Both the position numbers and the translations under genes were made by a program. From contig JAPOYV010000082.1 of the NCBI GenBank assembly GCA_026706385.1, positions 1 through 62,639 of the forward strand: a stretch of DNA of 62,639 nucleotides. Reading direction: 5' to 3'. This DNA comes from Gammaproteobacteria bacterium (GTDB taxonomy: Bacteria; Pseudomonadota; Gammaproteobacteria; Pseudomonadales; Azotimanducaceae). Of the stretch, positions 1 to 8,903 are shown one piece after another; the stretch's first letter is position 1, and every line of letters begins with the position of its first letter. A model generated the notes under the pieces. It was not told where the DNA came from and made no database searches. It worked only from the letters and a program-made list of their open reading frames with translations.

Positions 1-348
1 GAACGACGAGCGGTCGCCGCGGCCATCGACGTCGATGGCGATCATGAAGTCCGGCGCCAGCAGGGCGGCACGGTTTCCGCGCTCGAAGAACACGCCGAGG
101 TCGGAAGCGACGCAGACGTCGGCTTGGTGCCGATAGCGTGCGCGCATGACACTGCCGAGATAGATGGCGGTGCGGTCGTGCTTGGTGCTCTCCACGGTCT
201 TGCTGTCGCTGAACGGGTACCCGTCGTCGTCACAGTCGACCGGCGGGACGGGTCGGTACAGGGCTTCGGCGTGCAGGGCGGCGAGGCCCGGCGCCGGTAG
301 CGGAGGACGCGCGGTGGCGGTGCTTGGTGCGGGTCTCGTCTGCATCAT
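1..348 (-). CDS. Uma2-family endonuclease-like protein (partial, 3' end outside window)
   Basis: Read on the minus strand from the ATG at 348, the frame is open to base 1, so 116 codons are visible and the C-terminus is missing. The first 40 or so residues are Pro/Ala-rich and uninformative. The rest carries YPFSDSKTVESTKHDRTAIY, then DVCVASDLGVFFERG and APDFMIAIDVDG, the layout of Uma2/DUF820 proteins, which have a PD-(D/E)XK nuclease fold and unknown physiological substrate. The family call rests on this stretch only. It is divergent from the dioxygenase starting at 532. Confidence 0.6.
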   Translation of the reverse strand, partial: MMQTRPAPSTATARPPLPAPGLAALHAEALYRPVPPVDCDDDGYPFSDSKTVESTKHDRTAIYLGSVMRARYRHQADVCVASDLGVFFERGNRAALLAPDFMIAIDVDGRGDRSSF

Positions 349-531
349 GGCACAGTACCATAGGTGTTCTCGGGAGCACGTTCGCGCCCAATTCTGCCGA
401 CGCGAAAACGGGAATCGTTAGAGACATCGGCCCGTCAATTTGTAAGAGATCGACGTTTCGTCACTCTGCCCGGTCTTTCCGGGGGCGCTACAATCGACAG
501 TTCGCCCGGGGCGTCACTTGAGAGGAGCGCT

Positions 532-1587
532 GTGGAGATCGAAGACTGGAAATCCGTCGGGTCGGTGGCACCCCTGCTCCGCGAACTGCGGCAACTGGGT
601 CTCGAGACCAACCTGGTGGAACTTGAGGCGTTCGGGTTCACCGTCGTACCACCCGAGAAGGTCGCTCCGCCGCAGTTCTGTCGCGAGGTGCGCGAAGCCC
701 TGGAACGGACGATGCTGCGCCGCTACGGGGCCGACGGACTGTCGGAGGAGCGCTGGAGCAACGTCAACGATATCCAGCGCTTCATGCTGTGGGAGGATCC
801 GATCTTCGAGAAGCTCAGCTACAACCCGGCCGGCTTGGGGTTGGCTGAGTGGCTGCTGGGCACCGACTGTGTATTGAGCCTCTGCGCGGCCTGGGTGAAA
901 GGCCCGGGCGAGGTGCGCACCGGCATCCACGGCGACTACCTGGATCCGGCGTTGGTGGCGCAGCCGGAGCAGATGAACAACTGCAATATGCACTACATGC
1001 TCACCGACTACACGAAGGATGACGGGTCCATCTCGTTCGTGCCGGGCAGCCACAAGTGGCGTCGCCAGGTGACGCCCGACGACTCGCGCTACTGGGCCGA
1101 CCGCGCCGTGGCGGTGGAGGCGCCGGCCGGATCCATGGTGATCTGGGGCAATCACACCTGGCACGGCTCGTATCCGAAGAAGACGCCGGGCCTGCGCATG
1201 ACGCTGCAGTGCGAGTACATGCGCCGCCGTCGGCAGACGGAGGAGGCGTATCGGGAAACGGTGACCCAGGAGGCGCTGGACCGCAATCCCGTCCGTTTCG
1301 CAGGACTGATGGACGTCTACAGCCTGTTCCCCTTCGGCAAGAACGACTGGGACCTCGACCGCATGGGGGGTGCCGAGCCGGGCACGAAGAACGGCCAGAC
1401 CATCGACCAGTACCGCAGCCTTCTCGATACCGAACCCGCGAACGGCCGCACGACCTTGCGCCCGAAGTACGACTACCACTTCCACGACGGCAAGATGACC
1501 TCGGAGCGCAACGTCGAACGTGCCGAACGGATGAAGGCGGAGCGCGAAGGCGGAGATACGAAGAACGACAAGGTCGCCGCCGGGTGA
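532..1587 (+). CDS. PhyH-family Fe(II)/2-oxoglutarate dioxygenase
   Basis: A 351-residue member of the phytanoyl-CoA dioxygenase family. The metal triad is readable as H133-x-D135 (GIHGDYLD) and H211 (NHTWHGSY), with R222 in PGLRMTLQ as the likely 2-oxoglutarate anchor. I chose the GTG at 532 because AGGAG lies four bases upstream; an upstream ATG at 364 would add 56 residues of non-family sequence. TACAAT at 489-494 could be the -10 box. The stop overlaps the start of a second PhyH gene by four bases, so the two are probably translationally coupled. The substrate cannot be read from sequence. Confidence 0.9.
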   Translation: MEIEDWKSVGSVAPLLRELRQLGLETNLVELEAFGFTVVPPEKVAPPQFCREVREALERTMLRRYGADGLSEERWSNVNDIQRFMLWEDPIFEKLSYNPAGLGLAEWLLGTDCVLSLCAAWVKGPGEVRTGIHGDYLDPALVAQPEQMNNCNMHYMLTDYTKDDGSISFVPGSHKWRRQVTPDDSRYWADRAVAVEAPAGSMVIWGNHTWHGSYPKKTPGLRMTLQCEYMRRRRQTEEAYRETVTQEALDRNPVRFAGLMDVYSLFPFGKNDWDLDRMGGAEPGTKNGQTIDQYRSLLDTEPANGRTTLRPKYDYHFHDGKMTSERNVERAERMKAEREGGDTKNDKVAAG

Positions 1588-2450
1588 ATGCAGCGGCCCC
1601 AACGGCGGACGCCAGCGGCGATCTGATCGTCGACGGGCTGAACGTCACCCAACGCGTCGCCCAAATCGAGGATCAGGGCTACACGATCATCCCGGACTTC
1701 ATCACGCCGACGGAGGTGGCGCGCATCCGGCACGCGTTCGACACCGAGGTCCTGATCACCGAGATGCGCGCCATCGGCACGAACACCGGCAAGACCCTGC
1801 GCGCCCACAACCTGCTGGCCAAGACGCGCGCCGTCGACTACCTGTTCCTCGATGCGCGCCTACGCGCCGTGGTGGAGGGCGTGCTCGGCGAGCGCACCCA
1901 GGTCAATGTCACCACGCTCTTCAACCTCTTGCCGGGTGAGACTCGCCAGTTCCTTCACCAGGACGACGGCCTTTGGCCGATCCCGCGCCCGCATCCGCAC
2001 TTCGTGTGCAATGCACTGATCGCCCTGGACGACTTCGACATCGAAAACGGTGCGACGCATATCGTCCCCTACAGCCACACGTGGTATGACCGGCCGGTGG
2101 ATCAGGACGTGGAGACGATGCGCGTGGTCATGCCCTCCGGCACCATGCTCATGTGGGAAGGCGGTCTGTGGCACGGCGGCGGCGCCAACATCTCGAAGGA
2201 CCGCGAGCGATTGGGATTTTTCATGAGCCACAACGTCGCCTATCTGCGACCGCAGGAGATACAGCTCCTGTCCGTGCCGCGCGACGAGGTCCGCAAGATG
2301 CCGAAGAAGCTGCAGCGTCTGCTGGGCTACCACCGCTTCGGCCTTGGCGTCGATGGCCGCGACCCGGTCGACGTCCTCTACGACGGCGTCGTCGCGCATC
2401 CGACCGCACGAACGGCGTGGTGGCGCGACGAGTCGGAGGAGGCGACTTAA
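1584..2450 (+). CDS. PhyH-family dioxygenase, coupled to the upstream paralogue
   Basis: A 288-residue second PhyH-type dioxygenase. Starting at GTG 1584, inside the TGA of the previous gene (GTGA overlap), gives the expected family length. The triad is H125-x-D127 (FLHQDDGLW) and H197 (LWHGGGAN), with the typical strand NGATHIVPYSH between them. Sequence similarity to the upstream gene is limited to the fold motifs, so this is not a recent duplication. The two may act as a pair on one substrate or successive intermediates (inference). An enoyl-CoA hydratase follows 52 bp later on the same strand. Confidence 0.9.
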   Translation: MNAAAPTADASGDLIVDGLNVTQRVAQIEDQGYTIIPDFITPTEVARIRHAFDTEVLITEMRAIGTNTGKTLRAHNLLAKTRAVDYLFLDARLRAVVEGVLGERTQVNVTTLFNLLPGETRQFLHQDDGLWPIPRPHPHFVCNALIALDDFDIENGATHIVPYSHTWYDRPVDQDVETMRVVMPSGTMLMWEGGLWHGGGANISKDRERLGFFMSHNVAYLRPQEIQLLSVPRDEVRKMPKKLQRLLGYHRFGLGVDGRDPVDVLYDGVVAHPTARTAWWRDESEEAT

Positions 2451-2502
2451 GCTCGCGACATCGCGGGTACACTGCGGCCTTTTGAGCAGATAAAGGCACC
2501 CC

Positions 2503-3288
2503 ATGGCCTACGTGACCTATGAGAAGCGCGGCCACGTCGCGATCATCACCCTGAACCGGCCCGAGCGGATGAACGCCTTAGGAGCCGCCTTGAGCGCGGA
2601 GCTGCGCGAAGCCGAGGCGCAGTTCATCGGCGACGACGATGTCTGGATCGGCATCTACACCGGCGCCGGCGACCGGGCCTTCTGCGCCGGACGGGACCTC
2701 AAGGAAGCGGCGGAAGCGGAGGCCGGCGCGAAAACGAGCCCCAGTGCGGCTACGACGGGTCCAATCTCGCGCTTCGAGAGGATCGCGGCGGACCACGGCA
2801 AGCCGACGATCGCCGCGATCAACGGCGCAGCGTATGGCGGCGGCCTTGAGAAGGCCCTCACCTGCGACATCCGCATCTGCTCGGAGAACGCCCGCATGGC
2901 CCTGGCCGAAGTCAAGGTGGGCCTTTGTCCGCCCGGCGGGTCGTTCAACCTGCCCCGCTTGGTGGGTTTGTCCAACGCCATGTGGCTTTTGCTTTCCGGC
3001 GAACCTGTCGGTGCCGAGGAAGCGCTGCGCATGGGCTTGGTTACGCGCGTCGTGCCGTATCCGGAGCTCTTGGATAACGCGGTCGAAATGGCGGAGACCA
3101 TTGCCGGAAACGCGCCACTGGCGGTGCGAGCGACGCGGAAGCTCGCGCACCTGGGCCTGGAAATGCCTCTCGACTACGCGCGGCGTATGGGCGCGATGCT
3201 GATCGAGTCGGTATGGTCGTCGGAGGATGCCGTGGAAGGCGCCCGGGCGTTTGCGGAGAAGCGCCCGCCCGAGTGGAACCTGCGCTGA
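2503..3288 (+). CDS. Enoyl-CoA hydratase/isomerase family protein
   Basis: A 261-residue crotonase-fold enzyme that hydrates or isomerises enoyl-CoA thioesters. The oxyanion-hole segments are FCAGRDLKEA and AAYGGGLEKAL. Both catalytic glutamates of true hydratases appear to be kept, E116 (GGGLE) and E136 (MALAEVKVG), spaced 20 residues as in rat mitochondrial hydratase. The ATG at 2503 follows AGATAAAGGCACCCC, a weak ribosome site. It lies behind two PhyH genes on the same strand, which suggests a shared acyl-CoA-type pathway, but no substrate can be named. Confidence 0.9.
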   Translation: MAYVTYEKRGHVAIITLNRPERMNALGAALSAELREAEAQFIGDDDVWIGIYTGAGDRAFCAGRDLKEAAEAEAGAKTSPSAATTGPISRFERIAADHGKPTIAAINGAAYGGGLEKALTCDIRICSENARMALAEVKVGLCPPGGSFNLPRLVGLSNAMWLLLSGEPVGAEEALRMGLVTRVVPYPELLDNAVEMAETIAGNAPLAVRATRKLAHLGLEMPLDYARRMGAMLIESVWSSEDAVEGARAFAEKRPPEWNLR

Positions 3289-3350
3289 TCGGCTACTCGC
3301 GTCCGAGCAGAGCGCACCGGCGCTAAACCGCAACCTGCTATGGTGCGTGC

Positions 3351-3941
3351 ATGGAGATGAAATCGCGGTTTCGCGGCTTCCTGCCCGTGGTGTTGGACCT
3401 CGAGACAGGGGGCTTCGAGTGTGCGAAACACGCGGTGCTAGAGATCGCTGCTCTGACGCTCGACTTCGAAGGGGAGCGATTGGGGATCGTCGGTCGCCAT
3501 CGCTGGGCGGTGGTGCCCCATCCGGCGACCGTGGTGGAGACGGCATCGTTGCAGGTCACGGGCATCGATCTCGAGGATCCGGACCGGTGCGCCGTTGCCG
3601 AGGATGTCGCCTTGCGCGAGCTATTCCGCGTAGTACGGCGGGAGATCAAGCGCCATGGTTGCCAGCGCGCCATCCTCACCGGCCACAATGCGCATTTCGA
3701 TCTCGGCTTCGTTCACGCTGCGGCCCTGCGCAACGGCGTCAAGCGCAACCCCTTCCACCCGTTCTCGGTGATGGATACGGTTGGGCTGGCGGCGGTGGCG
3801 TACGGCCATACCGTGCTGAGCGAAGCCTGTACCCGGGCCGGCGTTGTCTACGACGCGGACCGCGCGCATGCGGCCGCTTACGATGCGGAGGTCACGGCGC
3901 GGTTGTTCTGCGCCGTCGTGAATGCCGCTGGCCCTGTGTGA
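3351..3941 (+). CDS. rnt: Ribonuclease T (DEDDh 3'-5' exonuclease)
   Basis: 196 residues, close to E. coli RNase T. RNase T trims the 3' ends of tRNA and other stable RNAs and takes part in tRNA CCA end turnover. All five DEDDh acidic/His residues can be placed: D16 and E18 (VVLDLETGGF), D117 (GHNAHFDLG), H173 and D178 (AHAAAYDAEV). RNase T is essentially confined to gammaproteobacteria, so this gene is one of the better lineage markers here. It is convergent with grxD. Confidence 0.93.
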   Translation: MEMKSRFRGFLPVVLDLETGGFECAKHAVLEIAALTLDFEGERLGIVGRHRWAVVPHPATVVETASLQVTGIDLEDPDRCAVAEDVALRELFRVVRREIKRHGCQRAILTGHNAHFDLGFVHAAALRNGVKRNPFHPFSVMDTVGLAAVAYGHTVLSEACTRAGVVYDADRAHAAAYDAEVTARLFCAVVNAAGPV

Positions 3942-4000
3942 TTCGCGCCCGAAGAAAGACGGTGCGCGCGGACCCAGTAGGTCCGCCACGTCCACGTCCG

Positions 4001-4018
4001 CGGTGGAGCGCCCCTAGG
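4001..4018 (-). repeat. Degenerate partial copy of the 49-mer intergenic repeat (copy D)
   Basis: On the minus strand the 18 bases from 4018 to 4001 start CCTAGGGGCGCT and match the CCTAG end of repeat copy B (reverse orientation) at 16 of 18 positions. As in copy C, the CCTAG end contains the stop codon of the upstream gene, here grxD. Similarity fades after 18 bases and the TGACCGCGGTT end is not present. Could be chance. Confidence 0.4.
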
Positions 4019-4352
4019 CCTCTTCGCTGGCCTGGCCAGCCGCAGCCTTGACGAGTGGCTCGAGTTCCCCCGATTGGTACATCTCTGTGACGATGTCGCA
4101 GCCGCCGATCAGTTCACCCTCGACGTAGAGCTGCGGGAAGGTCGGCCAGTCGGCGTAGCTTGGCAGGGTCGCGCGGATCGCGGGATTGGCGAGGATGTCG
4201 ACGTAGGCAAACCGCTCGCCGCAGGCCATCAGACATTGCACGGTCTGGGCGGAGAAGCCGCATTGCGGCGCTTGCGGCGAACCCTTCATGTAGAGGAGCA
4301 CGGGGTTGTTGGCGATCTGTTCGCGGATCGTGTCCAGCACTTCCTGGGTCAT
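4014..4352 (-). CDS. grxD: Monothiol glutaredoxin, Grx4 type
   Basis: 112 residues with the CGFS active site (C31) in a PQCGFSAQTVQ context and the downstream glutathione-binding segments WPTFPQLYV and GGCDIVTEM. This class carries and transfers [2Fe-2S] clusters rather than reducing disulfides. The ATG at 4352 gives the standard length; upstream in-frame codons would add unrelated residues. Its TAG stop lies in CCTAGG at 4013-4018, within a degenerate copy of the interspersed repeat described separately. It is divergent from the PatB-type gene. Confidence 0.93.
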   Translation of the reverse strand: MTQEVLDTIREQIANNPVLLYMKGSPQAPQCGFSAQTVQCLMACGERFAYVDILANPAIRATLPSYADWPTFPQLYVEGELIGGCDIVTEMYQSGELEPLVKAAAGQASEEA

Positions 4353-4438
4353 GAGTACCTCGCGTGTTTTCTTCGGAACGGAAGTGTAGCCGAAGGGGCA
4401 AGGTTTACAATGCCGCGTCTCTTGCCGCGGACGGCGCC

Positions 4439-5581
4439 ATGGATGCGGAGCGCTTCGCTGCCGTCGACCGTAGCGGCACCTACAGTGAGAAGTGGCAGAA
4501 GTACGCAGGCCGGGACGTGCTTCCGTTCTGGGTCGCCGACATGGACCTGCCCACCGCTCCGTTCGTGATTGACGCGGTGCGCGAGCGCCTTCAACACCCG
4601 ATCCTGGGCTACACCCGAACACCCGAGCCGGCCGCGCGTGCGTTCGTCGAATGGACGCGCCGCAGCTACGGCTGGCAGGTTCGCGAGGAATGGCTGATCT
4701 GGATTCCCGGTGTCGTACCGGGGTTCAACATTGCCGCGCGAGCCCTCCGGGATCTCGGTCGTGACATCGTGATACCAGCACCGGTCTACCCGCCGTTTCT
4801 GCGGGTGCCGCGCCAAGCGGAGTTGCGCGGCGTCGTGTCACCGCTCGTCCGGGAGGCGGGCCGCTGGGTGATGGACTTTGACCACTTGGATTCCAACATG
4901 ACGCCCGCCACGGCAGCGGTCTTGTTCTGCAACCCGCACAACCCGACCGGCCGCGTCTACGAGCGGGCCGAACTCGACCGGCTGGCCGCACTTGTGCTTG
5001 CCCGAGACACGGTTCTCATCAGCGACGAGATCCATTGCCCGCTGATCCTGGATGCGTCGTGCCGGCACATCCCCGTCGCGAGTCTCGACAGCGCGATCGA
5101 GGAGCGCACGATCTCCCTCTTTGCGCCCACCAAGGCCTACAACTTTCCGGGCGTGGGTGTCGCCGTGGCCGTGATTCCGGACGCCATTCTTCGCGAGCGC
5201 TTCGAGGCAGTCGGCAAGGGCTTGCTGGGCGGTGTCTCGCCGCTGGCGTACGCCGCGGCCACAGCGGCGTTCGACGACCGTTCGGACTGGCTGCATGAGC
5301 AGAACGCCTTTCTCGCGGGTAACGCGGACACCTTCGCCCGGGCGGTGGCGGCCGTGGAAGGGGTTGCGACGACCCACGTAGAAGGCACCTACTTGGCCTG
5401 GCTCGACGTGCGCGCCTTGGATTTGCCGAATCCCGCCGACTGGTTCGAGGCGTTCGGCCTGGGCCTTTCCGACGGGGTGGAATTCGGCGCACCCGGTTTT
5501 CTGCGGTTCAACCTCGGGTGTTCAGGTTCGATGTTGGACGCGGGAATCGAGCGGCTGCGACGCGCGGTCGGAGCCGCGTGA
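4439..5581 (+). CDS. MalY/PatB-type PLP-dependent C-S beta-lyase / aminotransferase
   Basis: A 380-residue fold-type I PLP enzyme. The opening segment KWQKYAGRDVLPFWVADMDL is diagnostic of the MalY/PatB group, which cleaves cystathionine and related thioethers to pyruvate, ammonia and a thiol. LFCNPHNPTGR, SDEIHCPLIL and the Schiff-base lysine K232 (APTKAYNFPG) are all in place. The ATG at 4439 starts just before the conserved region; an ATG at 4364 would add 25 residues. TACAAT around 4407-4412 is a possible -10. The exact substrate is unknown. Confidence 0.87.
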   Translation: MDAERFAAVDRSGTYSEKWQKYAGRDVLPFWVADMDLPTAPFVIDAVRERLQHPILGYTRTPEPAARAFVEWTRRSYGWQVREEWLIWIPGVVPGFNIAARALRDLGRDIVIPAPVYPPFLRVPRQAELRGVVSPLVREAGRWVMDFDHLDSNMTPATAAVLFCNPHNPTGRVYERAELDRLAALVLARDTVLISDEIHCPLILDASCRHIPVASLDSAIEERTISLFAPTKAYNFPGVGVAVAVIPDAILRERFEAVGKGLLGGVSPLAYAAATAAFDDRSDWLHEQNAFLAGNADTFARAVAAVEGVATTHVEGTYLAWLDVRALDLPNPADWFEAFGLGLSDGVEFGAPGFLRFNLGCSGSMLDAGIERLRRAVGAA

Positions 5582-5622
5582 GCACGCGTTGTGGTGGCGC
5601 CGAAAGTACGGTCGCGTGCGCA

Positions 5623-5650
5623 TTGACTCGCCGCCGGGCCGCGATAGTAT
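5623..5650 (+). promoter_or_regulatory. Candidate sigma-70 promoter for argD
   Basis: TTGACT at 5623-5628 and TAGTAT at 5645-5650 are separated by 16 bp, 83 bp upstream of the argD start. The -35 matches 5 of 6 consensus bases and the -10 four of six. Position is plausible but there is no other support. Confidence 0.4.
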
Positions 5651-5732
5651 TGGCGGTTTTTTTCGACCCAATGCGTCTTGAGGCTCCGCCCTTTACGCAC
5701 TGAGGATCGTCAAGTCCAAGGGGGCGTGATCG

Positions 5733-6929
5733 ATGGCCACCGAGAGTACCCAAGACATTCCTGCCGCCGTGATGCCGACCTATGGTCGCATTCCCGTGTC
5801 GTTCGTCCGCGGCGAGGGCAGCTACGTCTACGACGACACCGGCAAACGGTATCTCGACGGCTTGACGGGGATCGCCGTTTGCGGCTTGGGACACGCGCAC
5901 CCCAAGGTGGCCGCGGCGCTTGCCGAGCAGGCTTCGACCCTGCTGCACACCTCGAACCTCTACCGGATTCCGGCACAGGAACGCCTCGCGGTGAGACTCA
6001 CCGAAATCGCCGGGATGGACAACGTCTTCTTCTGCAACTCCGGTGCGGAAGCGAACGAGGCGGCGATCAAGATCGCTCGCCTCTACGGCCACAGCCGCGA
6101 CGTCGATGCGCCCGCCGTCGTGGTGGTCGACAACAGTTTCCACGGTCGCACCATGGCCACGCTGACGGCCACCGGGAATCGCAAGGCCCAGGCCGGGTTC
6201 GAACCGTTGTTGGCCGGCTTTGTCCGCGCGCCCTACGACGACATCGCGTCGTTGGAGAAGATCGCCGCCAACAACAAGAACGTCGTCGCGGTCCTCGTGG
6301 AGCCGATCCTTGGCGAGGGCGGCATTCGGATTCCCGACGCCGGATACCTCGATGGTCTGCGCGCCGTATGCGACGCCAACGACTGGCTGATGATGCTCGA
6401 CGAAGTCCAGACGGGCAACGGTCGCACGGGGCGCTACTTCGCCTACCAGCATACGAACATCGTTCCGGACGTGGTGGCGACAGCCAAGGGGCTCGGGAAC
6501 GGCATGCCGATCGGGGCCTGTCTGGCGCGGGGCGTGGCCTCGGAGATGCTCGTCGCCGGGACGCACGGCTCTACCTTCGGCGGCAATTTCCTCGCCTGCG
6601 CCGCAGCCAATGTGGTCGTTGACGAGTTGACCGAAGGGGGATTGATCGAGCGTGCCGCCGAACTCGGCGAGCGGATGCAGGCCAGGTTTCGCACCGCTCT
6701 ACGCGGCAACAACCGCGTCAAGGATATTCGTGGCGTCGGCCTGATGCAGGCCGTCGAACTCGTCGAACCGTGCACGCAACTCATCGGCGAGGCCGTCGAG
6801 CAGGGCCTGCTGCTCAACGTTGCGGCCGATTCGGTGATCCGCCTGCTGCCGCCGCTGACCATGTCGGATGCCGAGGCCGATACGCTCGTGGACATGGTCG
6901 TCGGCCTGATCGAGTCCTTGGATTCCTAG
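5733..6929 (+). CDS. argD: Acetylornithine/succinyldiaminopimelate aminotransferase
   Basis: 398 residues, a class III PLP aminotransferase that converts N-acetylglutamate semialdehyde to N-acetylornithine in arginine synthesis and often also serves lysine synthesis. Visible motifs: FFCNSGAEANEAAIKIAR (phosphate site), VLVEPILGEGG, MMLDEVQTGNGRTG, and the PLP lysine K252 in ATAKGLGNGMPIGA. argF follows 97 bp downstream. The TAG stop sits inside the CCTAGCGG end of repeat copy C. Confidence 0.93.
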   Translation: MATESTQDIPAAVMPTYGRIPVSFVRGEGSYVYDDTGKRYLDGLTGIAVCGLGHAHPKVAAALAEQASTLLHTSNLYRIPAQERLAVRLTEIAGMDNVFFCNSGAEANEAAIKIARLYGHSRDVDAPAVVVVDNSFHGRTMATLTATGNRKAQAGFEPLLAGFVRAPYDDIASLEKIAANNKNVVAVLVEPILGEGGIRIPDAGYLDGLRAVCDANDWLMMLDEVQTGNGRTGRYFAYQHTNIVPDVVATAKGLGNGMPIGACLARGVASEMLVAGTHGSTFGGNFLACAAANVVVDELTEGGLIERAAELGERMQARFRTALRGNNRVKDIRGVGLMQAVELVEPCTQLIGEAVEQGLLLNVAADSVIRLLPPLTMSDAEADTLVDMVVGLIESLDS

Positions 6930-7010
6930 CGGCGCTGCGCCGTAGCGAGTAGCACGAACGCCTAACGGCTAGGAGAGACGGATCTGACTGTGAGCAATCA
7001 ACCGCGGTCA
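6925..7010 (-). repeat. Interspersed 86-bp intergenic repeat, copy C
   Basis: Oriented on the minus strand, the element reads TGACCGCGGTT (7010-7000), then 26 bp, then a 49-mer (6973-6925) ending GCGCCGCTAGG. The 49-mer matches copy B at about 40 of 49 and copy A at about 35 of 49 positions by hand alignment. Its ends CCTAGC and GCTAGG are inverted repeats. It fills nearly the whole argD-argF gap, and the TAG in its CCTAG terminus is the argD stop codon. Confidence 0.75.
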
Positions 7011-7026
7011 TGAGAATAGAACCGTG

Positions 7027-7926
<900 letters not shown>

Positions 7927-7954
7927 TCAAAACTGGCGCTTTAGGAGGATTGTG

Positions 7955-8881
7955 GTGCCCCGACTGGTGATGCAAACGAGCCTGAATCTGCCCAATAGGC
8001 GCAGTGGCAAGGTTCGCGACTTGTACGACGTGGAGATGGCCGACGGCAGCCAGGCCCTGTTGATTGTTGCGACCGACCGTGTCAGCGCCTTCGACGTGGT
8101 TCTCGGCAACGGTCCGGCGGGCAAGGGTGTCGTGCTGACGCAGATATCGAAGTTCTGGTTCGACCACTTCGCGGGCGTCGTCGACCACCACCTGATTTCC
8201 ACGGACCCGGCGGACATCCCGGGCATCAGCGATGCCGAACGCGAGCAGCTTGCCGGGCGTATCATGCTGTGCCGAGCGGCCACGGTGATTCCCGTGGAGT
8301 GCATCGCGCGCGGCTACCTGGCCGGCAGCGGCTGGAAGGACTACCAGGCCAGTGGGCAGGTGTGCGGGATCGAACTCCCCAAGGGGTTGACCAACGGCGA
8401 TCGTCTGCCGCAGCCGCTGTTCACGCCGTCCACCAAGGCGGAAACCGGCCACGACGAAAACATCAGCTTCGATGAGGGCGCGGCCATCGTGGGCTCGGAG
8501 ACCATGTTGTGGCTCAAGGACGCGACCTTGCGCTTGTACGGCCTGGCGCGCGACTACGCGTTTGATCGCGGCATCGTGTTGGCGGACACGAAGTTCGAGT
8601 TCGGCATCGTCGAGGGCGTGGCCGAGCCCGTCCTGATCGATGAGATCTTCACCCCGGACAGCTCGCGATTCTGGCCGGCCGAAGAGTGGAAGCCGGGCGG
8701 TGAACAGCCGAGTTTCGACAAGCAGTATGTGCGCAACCACTTGGAGACCGTCGTCTCTGCCGGCAACTGGGACAAGACGCCGCCAGGGCCGTCGTTGCCG
8801 GAAGACGTTCTCGCAAACACCATAGCGCGGTATCTCGAGGCCCACCGACTCCTCACCGGGTCGGAGCTGGTATTCCCTTAG
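7955..8881 (+). CDS. purC: SAICAR synthetase (phosphoribosylaminoimidazole-succinocarboxamide synthase)
   Basis: 308 residues, the longer form of PurC, resembling yeast Ade1 in length more than the roughly 240-residue form common in bacteria. It ligates aspartate to CAIR in purine synthesis. RSGKVRDLYDVE at the N-terminus, VIPVECIARGYLAGSGWKDY and TPSTKAETGHDENISF are typical. I chose the GTG at 7955 because AGGAGG (7943-7948) lies six bases upstream; ATG 7970 is the alternative. The next gene is another purine-pathway enzyme. Confidence 0.93.
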   Translation: MPRLVMQTSLNLPNRRSGKVRDLYDVEMADGSQALLIVATDRVSAFDVVLGNGPAGKGVVLTQISKFWFDHFAGVVDHHLISTDPADIPGISDAEREQLAGRIMLCRAATVIPVECIARGYLAGSGWKDYQASGQVCGIELPKGLTNGDRLPQPLFTPSTKAETGHDENISFDEGAAIVGSETMLWLKDATLRLYGLARDYAFDRGIVLADTKFEFGIVEGVAEPVLIDEIFTPDSSRFWPAEEWKPGGEQPSFDKQYVRNHLETVVSAGNWDKTPPGPSLPEDVLANTIARYLEAHRLLTGSELVFP

Positions 8882-8903
8882 GTCCGCGGGTCGGGTACGC
8901 GAG

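Noticed and set aside
514-1602. Long minus-strand open frame (about 362 codons) opposite the first PhyH gene
   Set aside because: Antisense frame produced by the GC-rich codon pattern; the plus strand has a complete catalytic triad and family-length protein, while this translation has no recognisable motif.
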